Part shown: one piece after another, positions 36,028 to 45,304 of the stretch
Layout of the letters: every line of letters starts with the position of its first letter
Position numbering within the stretch: position 1 is the stretch's first letter
NCBI GenBank assembly: GCA_963796195.1
Contig: CAWCKS010000011.1
Coordinates: forward strand, 1 to 64,000
DNA length: 64,000 nucleotides
From: CAWCKS01 sp963796195
GTDB taxonomy: Bacteria; Pseudomonadota; Alphaproteobacteria; Rhizobiales; Xanthobacteraceae
Direction: 5' to 3'
The notes under the pieces: generated by a model
The model's input: the letters and a program-made list of their open reading frames with translations, nothing else
Database searches by the model: none
What the model was told of the DNA's origin: nothing
Program-made: the position numbers and the translations under genes

Positions 36028-39000
36028 ATGCAAGTCGTCCTCACGCTCTCCCCACGGGACTACGAAGCGGTGCTGTTCGATCTTGATGGGGTACTGACCA
36101 GGACGGCAAGCGTGCACGCTTCGGCCTGGAAACAGTTGTTCGACGGATTTCTCGAGCAGCGCGCCGCCCGGTTAGGCGAGCCTTTCGTCCCCTTTGATGT
36201 CGACGCCGATTATCCGCGTTACGTCGACGGCAAGTCGCGTTACGACGGCGTGACGGCCTTCCTGGAATCTCGCGGGATTCAATTGCCGTTAGGTACACTC
36301 GAAGACCACCCTGACGTGCAAAGCGTCCACGGGCTCGGCAATCTGAAGGACCGGTATTTCCTAGAACACCTGGAGCAGCACGGCGTCGATCCATATGAAA
36401 CGTCGGTCGCGCTGGTGCGCAAACTCCGGGCGCTGGAGATCAAGACTGCTGTTGTGTCCTCCAGCAATAACTGCGCCGAGGTGCTCGAGGCGGCGGGTAT
36501 AACCCAACTGTTCGACGCACGAGTGGACGGGACCGACATCACTCGTCTCGGACTTAGTGGCAAGCCGGCACCGGATGCTTTTCTAGAGGCGGCACGGCGC
36601 CTCGGGGCTGAACCCTTGCGTGCCGTCGTCGTGGAGGACGCGATCGCGGGCGTGGCGGCCGGACATGCTGGCCGGTTCGGCTGCGTCATCGGCGTGGATC
36701 GCAGCGGACAAGCGATGGCGCTGCGCGATGCCGGCGCCGATGTTGTCGTGACCGATCTGGCGCAAGTCCAGGTCGCAGTGGAACCAGCGTCCACGTGGTC
36801 ACTGGCGTATGAAGGCTTCGACCCGGCGCAAGAGGGTGTCCGCGAAGCCTTATGCACCCTGGGGAATGGCTATTTCGCGACGCGCGGCGCCGCCGCCGAG
36901 GCGGTGGCGGATGACATTCACTATCCGGGAACCTACCTCGCCGGCGGCTACAATCGGTTGCGCACCAACATCGCCAGCCGCGTGGTCGAAAGCGAGGATC
37001 TCGTGAATTGGCCGAAATGGCTCACGCTTGAGGTTTGCATCGCCGAGCAAGGCTGGTTCGACGCGCGAACCGTCAAGCTCCGGTCGTACCGCCAGGAGCT
37101 TGATCTGCAGCACGGCCTGCTGTTGCGGAACGTCAGCTTCGAGGACGCCGAAGGGCGGCGCAGTACGCTCAAGGAACGACGCCTGATATCGATGAGCAGC
37201 ATGCATCTTGGCGCGCTGGAACTGACGCTGACAGCCGACAATTGGTCGGCAGGTGTGACGGTGCGTTCGGCGATCGACGGGCGCGTCGTCAACGCTGGCG
37301 CGAAGCTTTACCGCAAGTTCAACAACAAGCATCTGGAGCCGCTGGCCAGCGAGGTCGTTGGCGAGGACAGCGTATGCCTGCTGGTGCGCACCTGTCAGTC
37401 GAATATTCATGTCGCGCAGGCGGCGCGAACGCGAGCGTTCCTCGACGGACAGCTTCTCGCGGTCCAACGTCAAGTTATCGAGGAATCGGGATACATCGGG
37501 CAAGACCTGAAAATCGACCTTAAGCAAGGCGAAACGCTGATGCTGGAGAAGCTGGCCTCTTTCTATACCTCGCGCGATCAAGCCATTTCCGAGTGCGCGG
37601 TGGAGGCACGCAAGGCCATAGCGCGCGCGGGTTGCTTCGATGCCGTGATGGCGAACCATATGCTCGCCTGGAAGCACCTGTGGGGCCGCTTTGACATCTA
37701 TATCCAGCCAGCCGATCACGCCTTCAAGATGAACGTCCCGATGCTACTGCGGTTGAACATGTTTCATCTGCTGCAAGCCGTCTCGCCGAATTCCATCGGA
37801 CTCGATATCGGCGTACCCGCACGGGGCTGGACCGGCGAGGCGTATCAGGGCCATGTATTTTGGGATGAACTGTTCATCTTCCCATTTTTCAATTATCGGA
37901 TGCCCGAAATCACCCGTTCACTTCTGATGTACCGTTACCGACGCTTGGGCGAGGCGCGCGCGGGCGCTCTCGCCGCCGGATACAAGGGAGCGATGTTCCC
38001 CTGGCAGAGCGGAAGCGATGGTCAGGAGGAGACCCAGGCGTCCAACCTCAACCCGCGCTCACAGCGCTGGGTACCTGATAATTCCTACTTGCAGCGTCAC
38101 GTAGGCAGTGCCGTCGCCTATAACGTCTGGCAGTACTTCCAGGTTACTCACGACATCGAGTTTCTGCATTCCTACGGCGCGGAGTTGATCCTCGATATCG
38201 CCTGCTTCTGGTCGAGTATCGCGACCTTCAATGACCTCCGCGGGCGCTACGAGATCCGCGGGGTGATGGGGCCCGACGAGTTCCACGACGGCTATCCGGA
38301 TTCGGCAACGCCCGGCCTCAACAACAACGCCTATTCGAACATTATGGCCGTGTGGGTACTGTGCCGAGCGCTGGAGGTGCACGATCTTCTGTCAGAAGTG
38401 CGTCGCGCGGAGGTCACGACGCAACTCGGATTGTCGGCGGATGAGATCGCACGCTGGGGCGATATCAGTCGCAAGATGTACTTACCGTTCCATGACGACG
38501 GGATCATCAGCCAGTTCGAGGGCTACGAAAAATTGGGTGAGCTCGACTGGAAGCGCTACCGGACCCGGTATGGTAATATTCAGCGTCTCGATCTTATTCT
38601 CGAAATGGAGAACGACAGCGCCAACCGCTACAAGATCTCGAAACAAGCCGACGTGCTGATGTTGTTCTACCTGTTTTCCTCGGAGGAAATCGGCGAGTTG
38701 TTCGGGCGTCTAGGATATCCGTTCGAATACGAAACCATTCCGCGAAACGTCGCCTACTATGCCGCCCGCTCCTGTCACGGCTCCACGCTGTGCCGTGTGG
38801 TGTATGCTTGGGTGCTGGCGCGTTCCGACCGTCAGCGCGCGATGGACTTCTTCGCGGAAGCGCTGCAGAGCGACGTGAGCGATGTCCAGCAGGGCACCAC
38901 TGCAGAGGGCGTCCACCTCGGCGCCATGGCCGGAACTGTCGATCTAGTGCAGCGCGTATCGACGGGTATCGAAGTAAGAGCCGACGTTCTGCGGCTCAAT

Positions 39001-39285
39001 CCGGAATTGCCGCAGGAGATAGAGCGCCTCGACATGCGCATCCGCTACCGCGGGCACTCACTCGATCTGCGGCTAACTCGCGACTCGCTCACGGTCCGCG
39101 GGCATGACGATGCGGCGGCACCGATTTCCTTATGCGTCGAAGGCAAGCTCTGCGAATTCTCTAGCGGTACTACCCGTGTATTTCAGTTGAACGGCAAGGC
39201 GACCGATAGCGCAATTGTCGAAGACGAACATGGTGGCCAAAAGGTCTTGCCGCGTTCACGGCCTCGGCTGAAACGGGAGAATTGA
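36028..39285 (+). CDS. Fused beta-phosphoglucomutase / GH65 disaccharide phosphorylase
   Basis: This 1085-residue protein joins two enzymes. Residues 1 to about 250 are a HAD beta-phosphoglucomutase with FDLDGVLTRT (Asp18, Asp20), VVSSSNN, GKPAPDAFL and VEDAIAGVAAG. From about 255 onward it is GH65: LGNGYFATRGA, RGWTGEAYQGHVFWDEL, and the catalytic Glu751 in GVMGPDEFHDGYP with NNNAYSN. The fusion would pass beta-glucose-1-phosphate directly to the mutase. The start at 36028 has GGAGG 4-5 bases upstream; the frame is open to 35893 but that part is unconserved. The GPDEFH subtype differs from GPDEYH of the 16390-18567 enzyme, so substrates probably differ. Confidence 0.92.
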   Translation: MQVVLTLSPRDYEAVLFDLDGVLTRTASVHASAWKQLFDGFLEQRAARLGEPFVPFDVDADYPRYVDGKSRYDGVTAFLESRGIQLPLGTLEDHPDVQSVHGLGNLKDRYFLEHLEQHGVDPYETSVALVRKLRALEIKTAVVSSSNNCAEVLEAAGITQLFDARVDGTDITRLGLSGKPAPDAFLEAARRLGAEPLRAVVVEDAIAGVAAGHAGRFGCVIGVDRSGQAMALRDAGADVVVTDLAQVQVAVEPASTWSLAYEGFDPAQEGVREALCTLGNGYFATRGAAAEAVADDIHYPGTYLAGGYNRLRTNIASRVVESEDLVNWPKWLTLEVCIAEQGWFDARTVKLRSYRQELDLQHGLLLRNVSFEDAEGRRSTLKERRLISMSSMHLGALELTLTADNWSAGVTVRSAIDGRVVNAGAKLYRKFNNKHLEPLASEVVGEDSVCLLVRTCQSNIHVAQAARTRAFLDGQLLAVQRQVIEESGYIGQDLKIDLKQGETLMLEKLASFYTSRDQAISECAVEARKAIARAGCFDAVMANHMLAWKHLWGRFDIYIQPADHAFKMNVPMLLRLNMFHLLQAVSPNSIGLDIGVPARGWTGEAYQGHVFWDELFIFPFFNYRMPEITRSLLMYRYRRLGEARAGALAAGYKGAMFPWQSGSDGQEETQASNLNPRSQRWVPDNSYLQRHVGSAVAYNVWQYFQVTHDIEFLHSYGAELILDIACFWSSIATFNDLRGRYEIRGVMGPDEFHDGYPDSATPGLNNNAYSNIMAVWVLCRALEVHDLLSEVRRAEVTTQLGLSADEIARWGDISRKMYLPFHDDGIISQFEGYEKLGELDWKRYRTRYGNIQRLDLILEMENDSANRYKISKQADVLMLFYLFSSEEIGELFGRLGYPFEYETIPRNVAYYAARSCHGSTLCRVVYAWVLARSDRQRAMDFFAEALQSDVSDVQQGTTAEGVHLGAMAGTVDLVQRVSTGIEVRADVLRLNPELPQEIERLDMRIRYRGHSLDLRLTRDSLTVRGHDDAAAPISLCVEGKLCEFSSGTTRVFQLNGKATDSAIVEDEHGGQKVLPRSRPRLKREN

Positions 39286-39288
39286 GCC

Positions 39289-41659
39289 ATGAACACAAGG
39301 ATTCTTTCTCCGGAGCTGCTCCACAACATAGATGCCTATTGGCGGGCGGCCAACTATCTCTCGGTCGGGCAAATTTATCTTTACGACAATCCCCTGCTGA
39401 AGCGGCCGCTGACGCTCGCGGATGTGAAACACATGTTGCTGGGACATTGGGGTACCACCCCAGGGCAGAACTTCATTTACGTTCACTTGAACCGGGTCAT
39501 CAAGAAATTTGACCTCAACATGATTTACGTCTCCGGACCCGGGCATGGCGGGCCGGCCGTCGTGGGCAATACTTACTTGGAGGGCACTTACAGTGAGATC
39601 TATCCCGACATCAGCCGGGATGAGGCCGGGCTTCGAAAACTTTTTATTCAGTTTTCGTTTCCCGGAGGAATTCCGAGCCACGCGTCACCAGAGTGCCCCG
39701 GATCCATCCACGAGGGTGGCGAGTTGGGCTATTCGCTCAGCCATTCGTTTGGGGCGGTGTTCGACAATCCTGATCTCGTCGTCGCCTGCGTGGTCGGAGA
39801 TGGCGAGGCTGAAACCGGACCGCTTGCCACGGCTTGGCATTCCAACAAGTTTCTCAATCCGGTCACCGATGGTGCGGTGCTGCCAATCTTGCATCTTAAC
39901 GGCTACAAGATTTCCAACCCGACGATCCTCGCGCGCATCCCTCGTGAGGAATTGGAACAATTGCTCCTCGGCTATGGATGGAGGCCCTACTTTGTCGAGG
40001 GACACGAGCCTATGCTCATGCATGAGGCCATGGCCTCGACGCTCGATAAGGTCGTCGAGCAGATCAAGAAAATCCAACACGACGCCCGCATTCACGGTTA
40101 CCTCGAGCGTCCACGTTGGCCGATGATCGTCCTTGTTTCACCAAAGGGCTGGACCGGGCCAAAGGTGGTTGATGGTCTCCAGATTGAAGGTACCTTCCGC
40201 TCCCACCAGGTGCCGCTCTCCGACCCGGCCAGCCATCCCGAGCACCTCAAGCTGTTGGAAGACTGGCTAAGGGGCTACCGGCCAGAAGAACTTTTCGACG
40301 AGCAGGGTCGACTTAAACCTGAGCTGGCAGAGCTTGCGCCCAAGGGCGAACGACGCATGGGCGCAAATCTCCATGCCAACGGCGGTTGTCTGCTCCGCGA
40401 CCTACGGATGCCGGATTTCCGCGACTACGCGGTGGACGTCCCTTCACCAGGAGTGGGCGGCGTCGGCGACACGCACGTGCTCGGGCGCTTCCTGCGTGAT
40501 GTGACGAAGCTCAACGACGAGCAGCGGAATTTTCGAATCTTTGGACCTGACGAGACGCTCTCCAACGGTCTGGAAGCTGTCTTTGAGGTAACGCAACGTC
40601 AATGGGACGCCACCACCGTTTCGAACGACGAATTTCTCGCGCCGAGCGGGCGCGTAATGGAAATGCTGAGTGAGCACCAATGCGAAGGCTGGCTTGAGGG
40701 TTACCTGCTCACCGGGCGGCACGGACTTTTCAATTGCTACGAGGCATTTATCCACATTGTCGATTCGATGTTCAACCAGCACGCCAAGTGGCTGAAGGTC
40801 ACGGCGCACCTGCCGTGGCGGCGGAAGATCGCCTCGCTCAACTACCTGCTGGCCTCCCATGTCTGGCGCCAGGATCACAACGGCTTCACGCATCAGGATC
40901 CCGGCTTCATCGACCATGTCGTGAACAAGAAGGCGGAGGTTGTACGTGTTTATCTTCCGCCGGATGCAAACTGCCTGCTATCCGTTATGGACCACTGCCT
41001 GCGCAGTCGCCACTACGTCAACGTTGTGATCGCAGGTAAGCACCCTGCGCCACAATGGCTAACGATGGACGCGGCCGCCGTCCATTGCGCAGAAGGCATC
41101 GGCATATGGCAATGGGCCAGCAACGATCAGAATACTGAGCCGGACCTGGTAATGGCTTGCGCCGGTGACGTGCCGACGCTGGAGACACTCGCTGCCGTTT
41201 CCATTCTGCGTCAACACCTGTCCGACCTAAAAATCCGCGTGGTCAATGTTGTCGATCTCATGAAGCTGCAGCCGCAAACCGAGCACCCGCATGGATTAAA
41301 CGACATAGACTTCGATTTCACTCTTCACCAAGGACAAACCAATCATCTTTGCGTTCCACGGATACCCTTGGTTGGTCCACCGGTTGACCTACCGCCGCAC
41401 CAACCACGAGAACTTACACGTTCGCGGCTACAAAGAAGAAGGCACGATTACTACCGCCTTCGACATGACTGTGCTTAACGATCTGGATCGCTTTCACTTG
41501 GTAATGGACGTGGTCGATCGGGTGCCGCAGACGGGTGCCCGGGGCGCCTACCTAAAGCAGCAGCTTCAGGACAAACTCAACGAACATAGGCATTACATTC
41601 GTGAGCATGGCGAGGACATGCCCGAAATCCGAAACTGGCAGTGGGGCGCAAAGCCTTGA
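39289..41659 (+). pseudogene. xfp: Phosphoketolase (Xfp/Xpk), broken by a +1 frameshift near the C-terminus
   Basis: This thiamine-diphosphate enzyme cleaves xylulose-5-phosphate and/or fructose-6-phosphate to acetyl-phosphate. The main frame runs from 39289 with GHWGTTPGQNFIYVHLNR, SGPGHGGPAVVGNTYLEG, and the ThDP segment VVGDGEAETGPLATAWHSN. At 41316-41318 an extra T in TTT breaks the frame. Removing it restores DFDSLFTKDKPIIFAFHG and joins WLVHRLTYRRTNHENLHVRG to the stop at 41659, about 789 residues. Without correction the product ends at 41478, losing the last ~100 residues that shape the dimer active site. It starts 3 bp after the GH65 fusion. A sequencing error is quite possible. Confidence 0.92.
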
Positions 41660-41673
41660 TCGGCACACCGGAT

Positions 41674-42282
41674 ATGCCCGCGCGCCTTTACTTTATCCGG
41701 CACGGAGAAACGACATGGTCGCTCTCCGGTCAACATACCGGACGAACCGACATTCCTCTGACCGCGCAAGGCGAAGACGCCGCTCGCAAGCTGGCCGAAC
41801 GGCTAAAAGCCGTGAAATTCAGCCACGTGTTCACCAGTCCGCTACAACGCGCACGGCGAACCTGTGAGTTGGCCGGCTTAGACGCAAGCGCGGAAATCGA
41901 ACCGGACCTGTTGGAGTGGGACTACGGCGACGATGAGGGACAGTTCTCAGTAGATATCCGCAAGAAGCGGCCTGACTGGAATCTCTTTCGAGATGGAGGC
42001 CTGCGCGGCGAATTGCCCGCCCAGGTTTCGGAACGCGCTGACCGGGTGATTGCTCGGGTCCGAAGGCTCGACGGTAACGTTGCTATCTTCTCGCATGGTC
42101 AATTCGGCCGCGTCTTGGCCGCACGTTGGATCGGATTACCAGTAGGCCAAGCTCAACACTTCGTTCTCAGCACAGCGTCCATCAGCATACTGGGTTATGA
42201 GCACAATCTCGCCAACCAATCCGCTATCATCCAATGGAATACCAGCGCACCGAATGTTCGACTGAGCGCGTCGCTGGATTGA
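41674..42282 (+). CDS. Histidine phosphatase family protein
   Basis: This ~202-residue protein has the phosphoglycerate-mutase-like motif FIRHGETTWS near the N-terminus, SPLQRARRTCELAG, and the second histidine in IFSHGQFGRVLAARW. It follows phosphoketolase with almost no gap. The start is uncertain: ATG at 41674 lies 14 bp after the phosphoketolase stop, while GTG (41641) and TTG (41656) would overlap that stop. A sugar-phosphate phosphatase role in the phosphoketolase pathway, for example on fructose or erythrose phosphates, is plausible by context but not shown by sequence. Confidence 0.88.
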   Translation: MPARLYFIRHGETTWSLSGQHTGRTDIPLTAQGEDAARKLAERLKAVKFSHVFTSPLQRARRTCELAGLDASAEIEPDLLEWDYGDDEGQFSVDIRKKRPDWNLFRDGGLRGELPAQVSERADRVIARVRRLDGNVAIFSHGQFGRVLAARWIGLPVGQAQHFVLSTASISILGYEHNLANQSAIIQWNTSAPNVRLSASLD

Positions 42283-42350
42283 CATTGGCAAACGGCATTG
42301 AATGGATCGAAATCAAACGTCGCGGCGACCACATCGACGAGCGGTAATCG

Positions 42351-42530
42351 ATGATTCGGCCTGCCCCCGATTCCACAACCGGTTTGACGAACGAAGAGGG
42401 CCGGCAACGCCTCACAGCGAACCGAGCGAATCCAGCTCAGGATATTGCCGAACACCCGATCCATCGGGCATTTGAGAAAATTGTGGGCGCCTGTTCCATG
42501 GATGCTCGAGGCGGCAGTCTTGGTGGCGGC
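42351..42530 (+). pseudogene. Plasma-membrane-type P-type ATPase (proton pump), N-terminal remnant
   Basis: The first frame reads TTGLTNEEGRQRLTANRANP and DIAEHPIHRAF. The second reads LRKLWAPVPWMLEAAVL. Together these are the N-terminal actuator entry and first membrane helix of type IIIA proton-pumping ATPases. An extra T in TTT at 42471-42473 breaks the frame. Similarity ends at about 42530, where the convergent SpoIIAA-like gene begins; the phosphorylation and pump domains are absent. The loss is therefore real and not only a base-call slip. Confidence 0.6.
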
Positions 42531-42549
42531 CTTTCATTTGCTTCTCCGA

Positions 42550-42912
42550 TCAAGCAGAGATCCACGCACGCGCCTGAGATGCCGCGGACTGCGAAAACAG
42601 TCTGGTCGTAGCTGGCATCAGAAAGGCAAAAAAGCGGACGGCTGTCTTGATCCACTCGACATCGGTGACGACGGCCACCCGATCCCAACGCGAGAGATGT
42701 TCGACGCCAATCTTGAAATCTTCCCACATCGCGCCTGGATCGAGCCCCGCAAAGTCTTCGCCCGTTTCGTAATAGAGCCGGACTTTGGCATGGTCTTTGA
42801 GCGACCTCAGGACCGCAGGAATCAGAACGGAATCATATTCCGCCTTCGTCACCCTGCCCGTACATCTAAAGGCGACAACGTTTTCCGGAAAATCCTTGAG
42901 CTGTTCGATCAT
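42550..42912 (-). CDS. SpoIIAA-like/STAS-SEC14-type protein
   Basis: This 120-residue protein starts MIEQLKDFPENVVAFRCTGR, the usual opening of the SpoIIAA-like family. Its middle is VRLYYETGEDFAGLDPGAMW and its end is a helix with VRFFAFLMPA. Members share the STAS/CRAL-TRIO-like fold and may bind lipids or act as regulators; no reaction is known. It lies 36 bp downstream of the alcohol dehydrogenase on the same strand and would share its promoter with the FixK/FNR-like box. Confidence 0.85.
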   Translation of the reverse strand: MIEQLKDFPENVVAFRCTGRVTKAEYDSVLIPAVLRSLKDHAKVRLYYETGEDFAGLDPGAMWEDFKIGVEHLSRWDRVAVVTDVEWIKTAVRFFAFLMPATTRLFSQSAASQARAWISA

Positions 42913-42948
42913 CGGCGTATTCCGTCCCCGAATGTGAAGCTGGAGTCT

Positions 42949-43986
42949 TCAAATCTCGATCAGTACCTTGAGGGCGTGGGTTTTGGCGGCAGCACCGAAT
43001 GTGTCGTATGCGTCAAGGATTTTGTCGAACTTAAAGCAATGGGTAATGAGCTTCTTGGGGTCAATCTTGTGAGACTGCACGGTCTTCAGCAGCATCGGCG
43101 TCGTCACGGTATCAACCAGCCTCGTGGTGATCGAGATATTCCGATCCCACAAACGCTCTAAGTGGAGATCCGCCTTGACACCGTGTACGCCGATGTTAGC
43201 GATGACGCCGCCGGGGGCAACGATATCCTCGCACGTGATGAAGCTGGAAGGCACGCCAACAGCTTCGATCGCGGTATCAACTCCGCGTCCGTTGGTCATT
43301 TTCATGACCTTCTCGACCGCCTTGCCATCGTTGTTGTTGATCATCGTCGTCGCGCCGAACCGGAATGACATCTCAAGCCGGTTGTCGTCGAGGTCGATCA
43401 TGATGATCTCCGCCGGCGAGTAGAATTGAGCGGTCAGCAACGCCGCAAGGCCGATCGGGCCGGCGCCGACGATGGCGATAGTCGAGCCGGGCTGAACTTT
43501 GCCATTGAGCACACCGCATTCGAAGCCGGTCGGAAGGATGTCGCTCAGCATCACGAGCGCGTCTTCTTCGGCGCCCAGCGGAATATGATAGAGGCTCGTG
43601 TCGGCAAAGGGCGTGCGAACAAACTCGGCCTGCGTGCCATCGATCTTGTTGCCAAGAATCCAGCCGCCGTTCAGACAATGGGAATGCATACTGCGGCGGC
43701 AATAATCGCAGGTCCCGCATGCCGAAATGCAGGAAATAATGACACGGTCACCGGCTTTGAACGCCGTCACCGCATCTCCGACCTTGTCGACGATACCGAC
43801 ACCCTCGTGGCCAAGAATGCGCCCGGGGACACATGTCGGAACGTCGCCCTTGAGAATGTGCAAATCAGTTCCGCAAATCGTGGTTTTCACGACCCTGACG
43901 ATCGCGTCGGTCGGCGCAGATATCTGCGGCTTCGGCCGCTCCTCCACCGCCTTCTTTTCAGGCCCCCGATAGACGAGCGCTTTCAC
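42949..43986 (-). CDS. Zinc-dependent alcohol dehydrogenase family protein
   Basis: This 345-residue medium-chain dehydrogenase reduces an aldehyde or oxidises an alcohol with NAD(H). Catalytic zinc ligands are in TTICGTDLHILKG and GRILGHEGVG. The structural zinc cysteines are in CISACGTCDYCRRSMHSHC. The cofactor fold is VGAGPIGLAALL. It resembles the isopropanol/threonine dehydrogenase-like group. A perfect TTGA-N6-TCAA box lies 73 bases (centre) upstream of the start, which fits activation under low oxygen. It would regenerate NAD during fermentation. Confidence 0.92.
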   Translation of the reverse strand: MKALVYRGPEKKAVEERPKPQISAPTDAIVRVVKTTICGTDLHILKGDVPTCVPGRILGHEGVGIVDKVGDAVTAFKAGDRVIISCISACGTCDYCRRSMHSHCLNGGWILGNKIDGTQAEFVRTPFADTSLYHIPLGAEEDALVMLSDILPTGFECGVLNGKVQPGSTIAIVGAGPIGLAALLTAQFYSPAEIIMIDLDDNRLEMSFRFGATTMINNNDGKAVEKVMKMTNGRGVDTAIEAVGVPSSFITCEDIVAPGGVIANIGVHGVKADLHLERLWDRNISITTRLVDTVTTPMLLKTVQSHKIDPKKLITHCFKFDKILDAYDTFGAAAKTHALKVLIEI

Positions 43987-44052
43987 GGCATTCTCCTCAC
44001 GCTGCGCGTGCAGTGCACGAAGGAGTTAACTACGGCCATGATGTAAGGGGGC

Positions 44053-44066
44053 TTGAGATCGATCAA
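44053..44066 (-). promoter_or_regulatory. FixK/FNR-type box upstream of alcohol dehydrogenase
   Basis: The sequence is TTGA-GATCGA-TCAA, a perfect match to the TTGA-N6-TCAA consensus. Its centre is 73 bases before the ADH start codon, leaving room for a class II promoter with a leader of about 30 bases. Regulator binding is inferred. Confidence 0.65.
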
Positions 44067-45172
44067 ACATGACCATCAAAGTGCATCACGATATCTTGTT
44101 GGAACCGCTGCCCGGCCGATCCACGGACGGGCGGAAGCGTCGCAGAAGGACCAGTTGATTTTGCTTCGTTCAGGGATGCTCGCTTGAGTTCATTCGCAAC
44201 CAAAATGGATAGTCAGCGCAAAGTACGCTTCGCCCCACATAGCGCCCACATGCGAAGATTGGCCATGTGTCGCAGTGGTTCAATTCACGAGGCCAACCGA
44301 AATATTTGCTCAGGCCGTCGAGGAATAGAATTGAACAGCCCTCAAAGCTGCATGAGTAGCTCATGTCGAAACGCGCTCGGCATGAATGTCATGGCTGTAT
44401 TTTGCGCTGGCTTGGAAGGTTGTTCACCCGATTGTTTCGTTGGATCGAAATGTGCAGAGGTGCAAGCGCAAACGATGTCCGGTTGAGAAAAGCCCGTCGG
44501 CGGCACCGTCAAATGGTGATGCTTGGACGCGGAGCTGATTCCCTGGATGAGGCGCGGTTTAATTCTTGTGTGCGGGGCGCTTGCCAACAAAGCCCCAGAT
44601 AGCGGACTATCGTCGCCACGCAGCGGCGGGTCCTGCGAAGAAAGTAGTCGTGGCGCCCTGCCCTGCCAGAGCCGCCCTAGCGATCGGGCGGCTCTTCTGC
44701 ATTTCCGCTTCGGAGGCGATTCCGTTAACAGATGCTGAATCGTAGGCCGAGTACAGGGAACTTTCGAGCGAGACTTTCCGACTGGAATCGCTCCATCTTC
44801 TTTCCATGTCCGCAGAAATGAGCCGCACAAAGGCTCTCAGAATCGCCGTGCTCGCGCTCCTCGCCTCCTCTGGCGTGAACGCGTTACTACTTGCTTTGTG
44901 GCTCTGAATATTTTGCTGCATCCCGCGCGTCCCGAACGCTGTGCTCCACCGGTAACCCATTGAGCAAATTAGGATCGAGTGCCATCGCTTCGCGCTTCGT
45001 TCACGCCGAAACCACCCAACTCTTTGCGATCTCTTTGCGGCGTTACGAATTCATTCTGACGTCACGGACGTCAGAATGACGAAGCAACCTCGTTCTAAAA
45101 GCGCGCGGCCAGGCGAGCTAAACGACATCGCTTCGTCGTGCGCCCACCGTTCTGTAATCAACTCGGAAGGCG
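44067..45172. other. 1.1-kb region without a recognisable gene
   Basis: Frames up to 162 codons exist on the minus strand, but they have no family resemblance and no ribosome sites. A 9-bp stem (44669-44694) is listed as a terminator candidate. The region may be the remains of one or two genes decayed beyond recognition. Confidence 0.4.
44669..44694 (+). terminator. Candidate intrinsic terminator hairpin
   Basis: GAGCCGCCC and GGGCGGCTC form a perfect 9-bp stem around an 8-base loop, followed by TTCTGCATTT. The T tract is poor. No intact gene lies directly upstream, so it may be left from a lost one. Confidence 0.35.
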
Positions 45173-45304
45173 ATGGATCTCGACGGCGTCGGCGCCGAGG
45201 ACTTCAACGAAATCGAGATTCTTCGGGTTATGACCGATCGGAACGTCGTTGGTGCGACCAACGAGCATCCACCCTTAGTGCTTGTTGCCGTTGTCAGGGG
45301 CTGA
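45173..45304 (+). CDS. Doubtful 43-aa frame, possible remnant
   Basis: The frame reads MDLDGVGAEDFNEIEILRV and ends TNEHPPLVLVAVVRG. GGAAGG lies 2 bases before the ATG, closer than ideal. I do not recognise the sequence; it could be a small protein or the 3' end of a lost gene. It overlaps the end of the convergent permease gene by 30 bases. Confidence 0.2.
   Translation: MDLDGVGAEDFNEIEILRVMTDRNVVGATNEHPPLVLVAVVRG

Noticed and set aside
44342..44960. Leftward frames of 162 and 117 codons
   Set aside because: No family similarity, poor codon pattern and no ribosome site; treated as non-coding.
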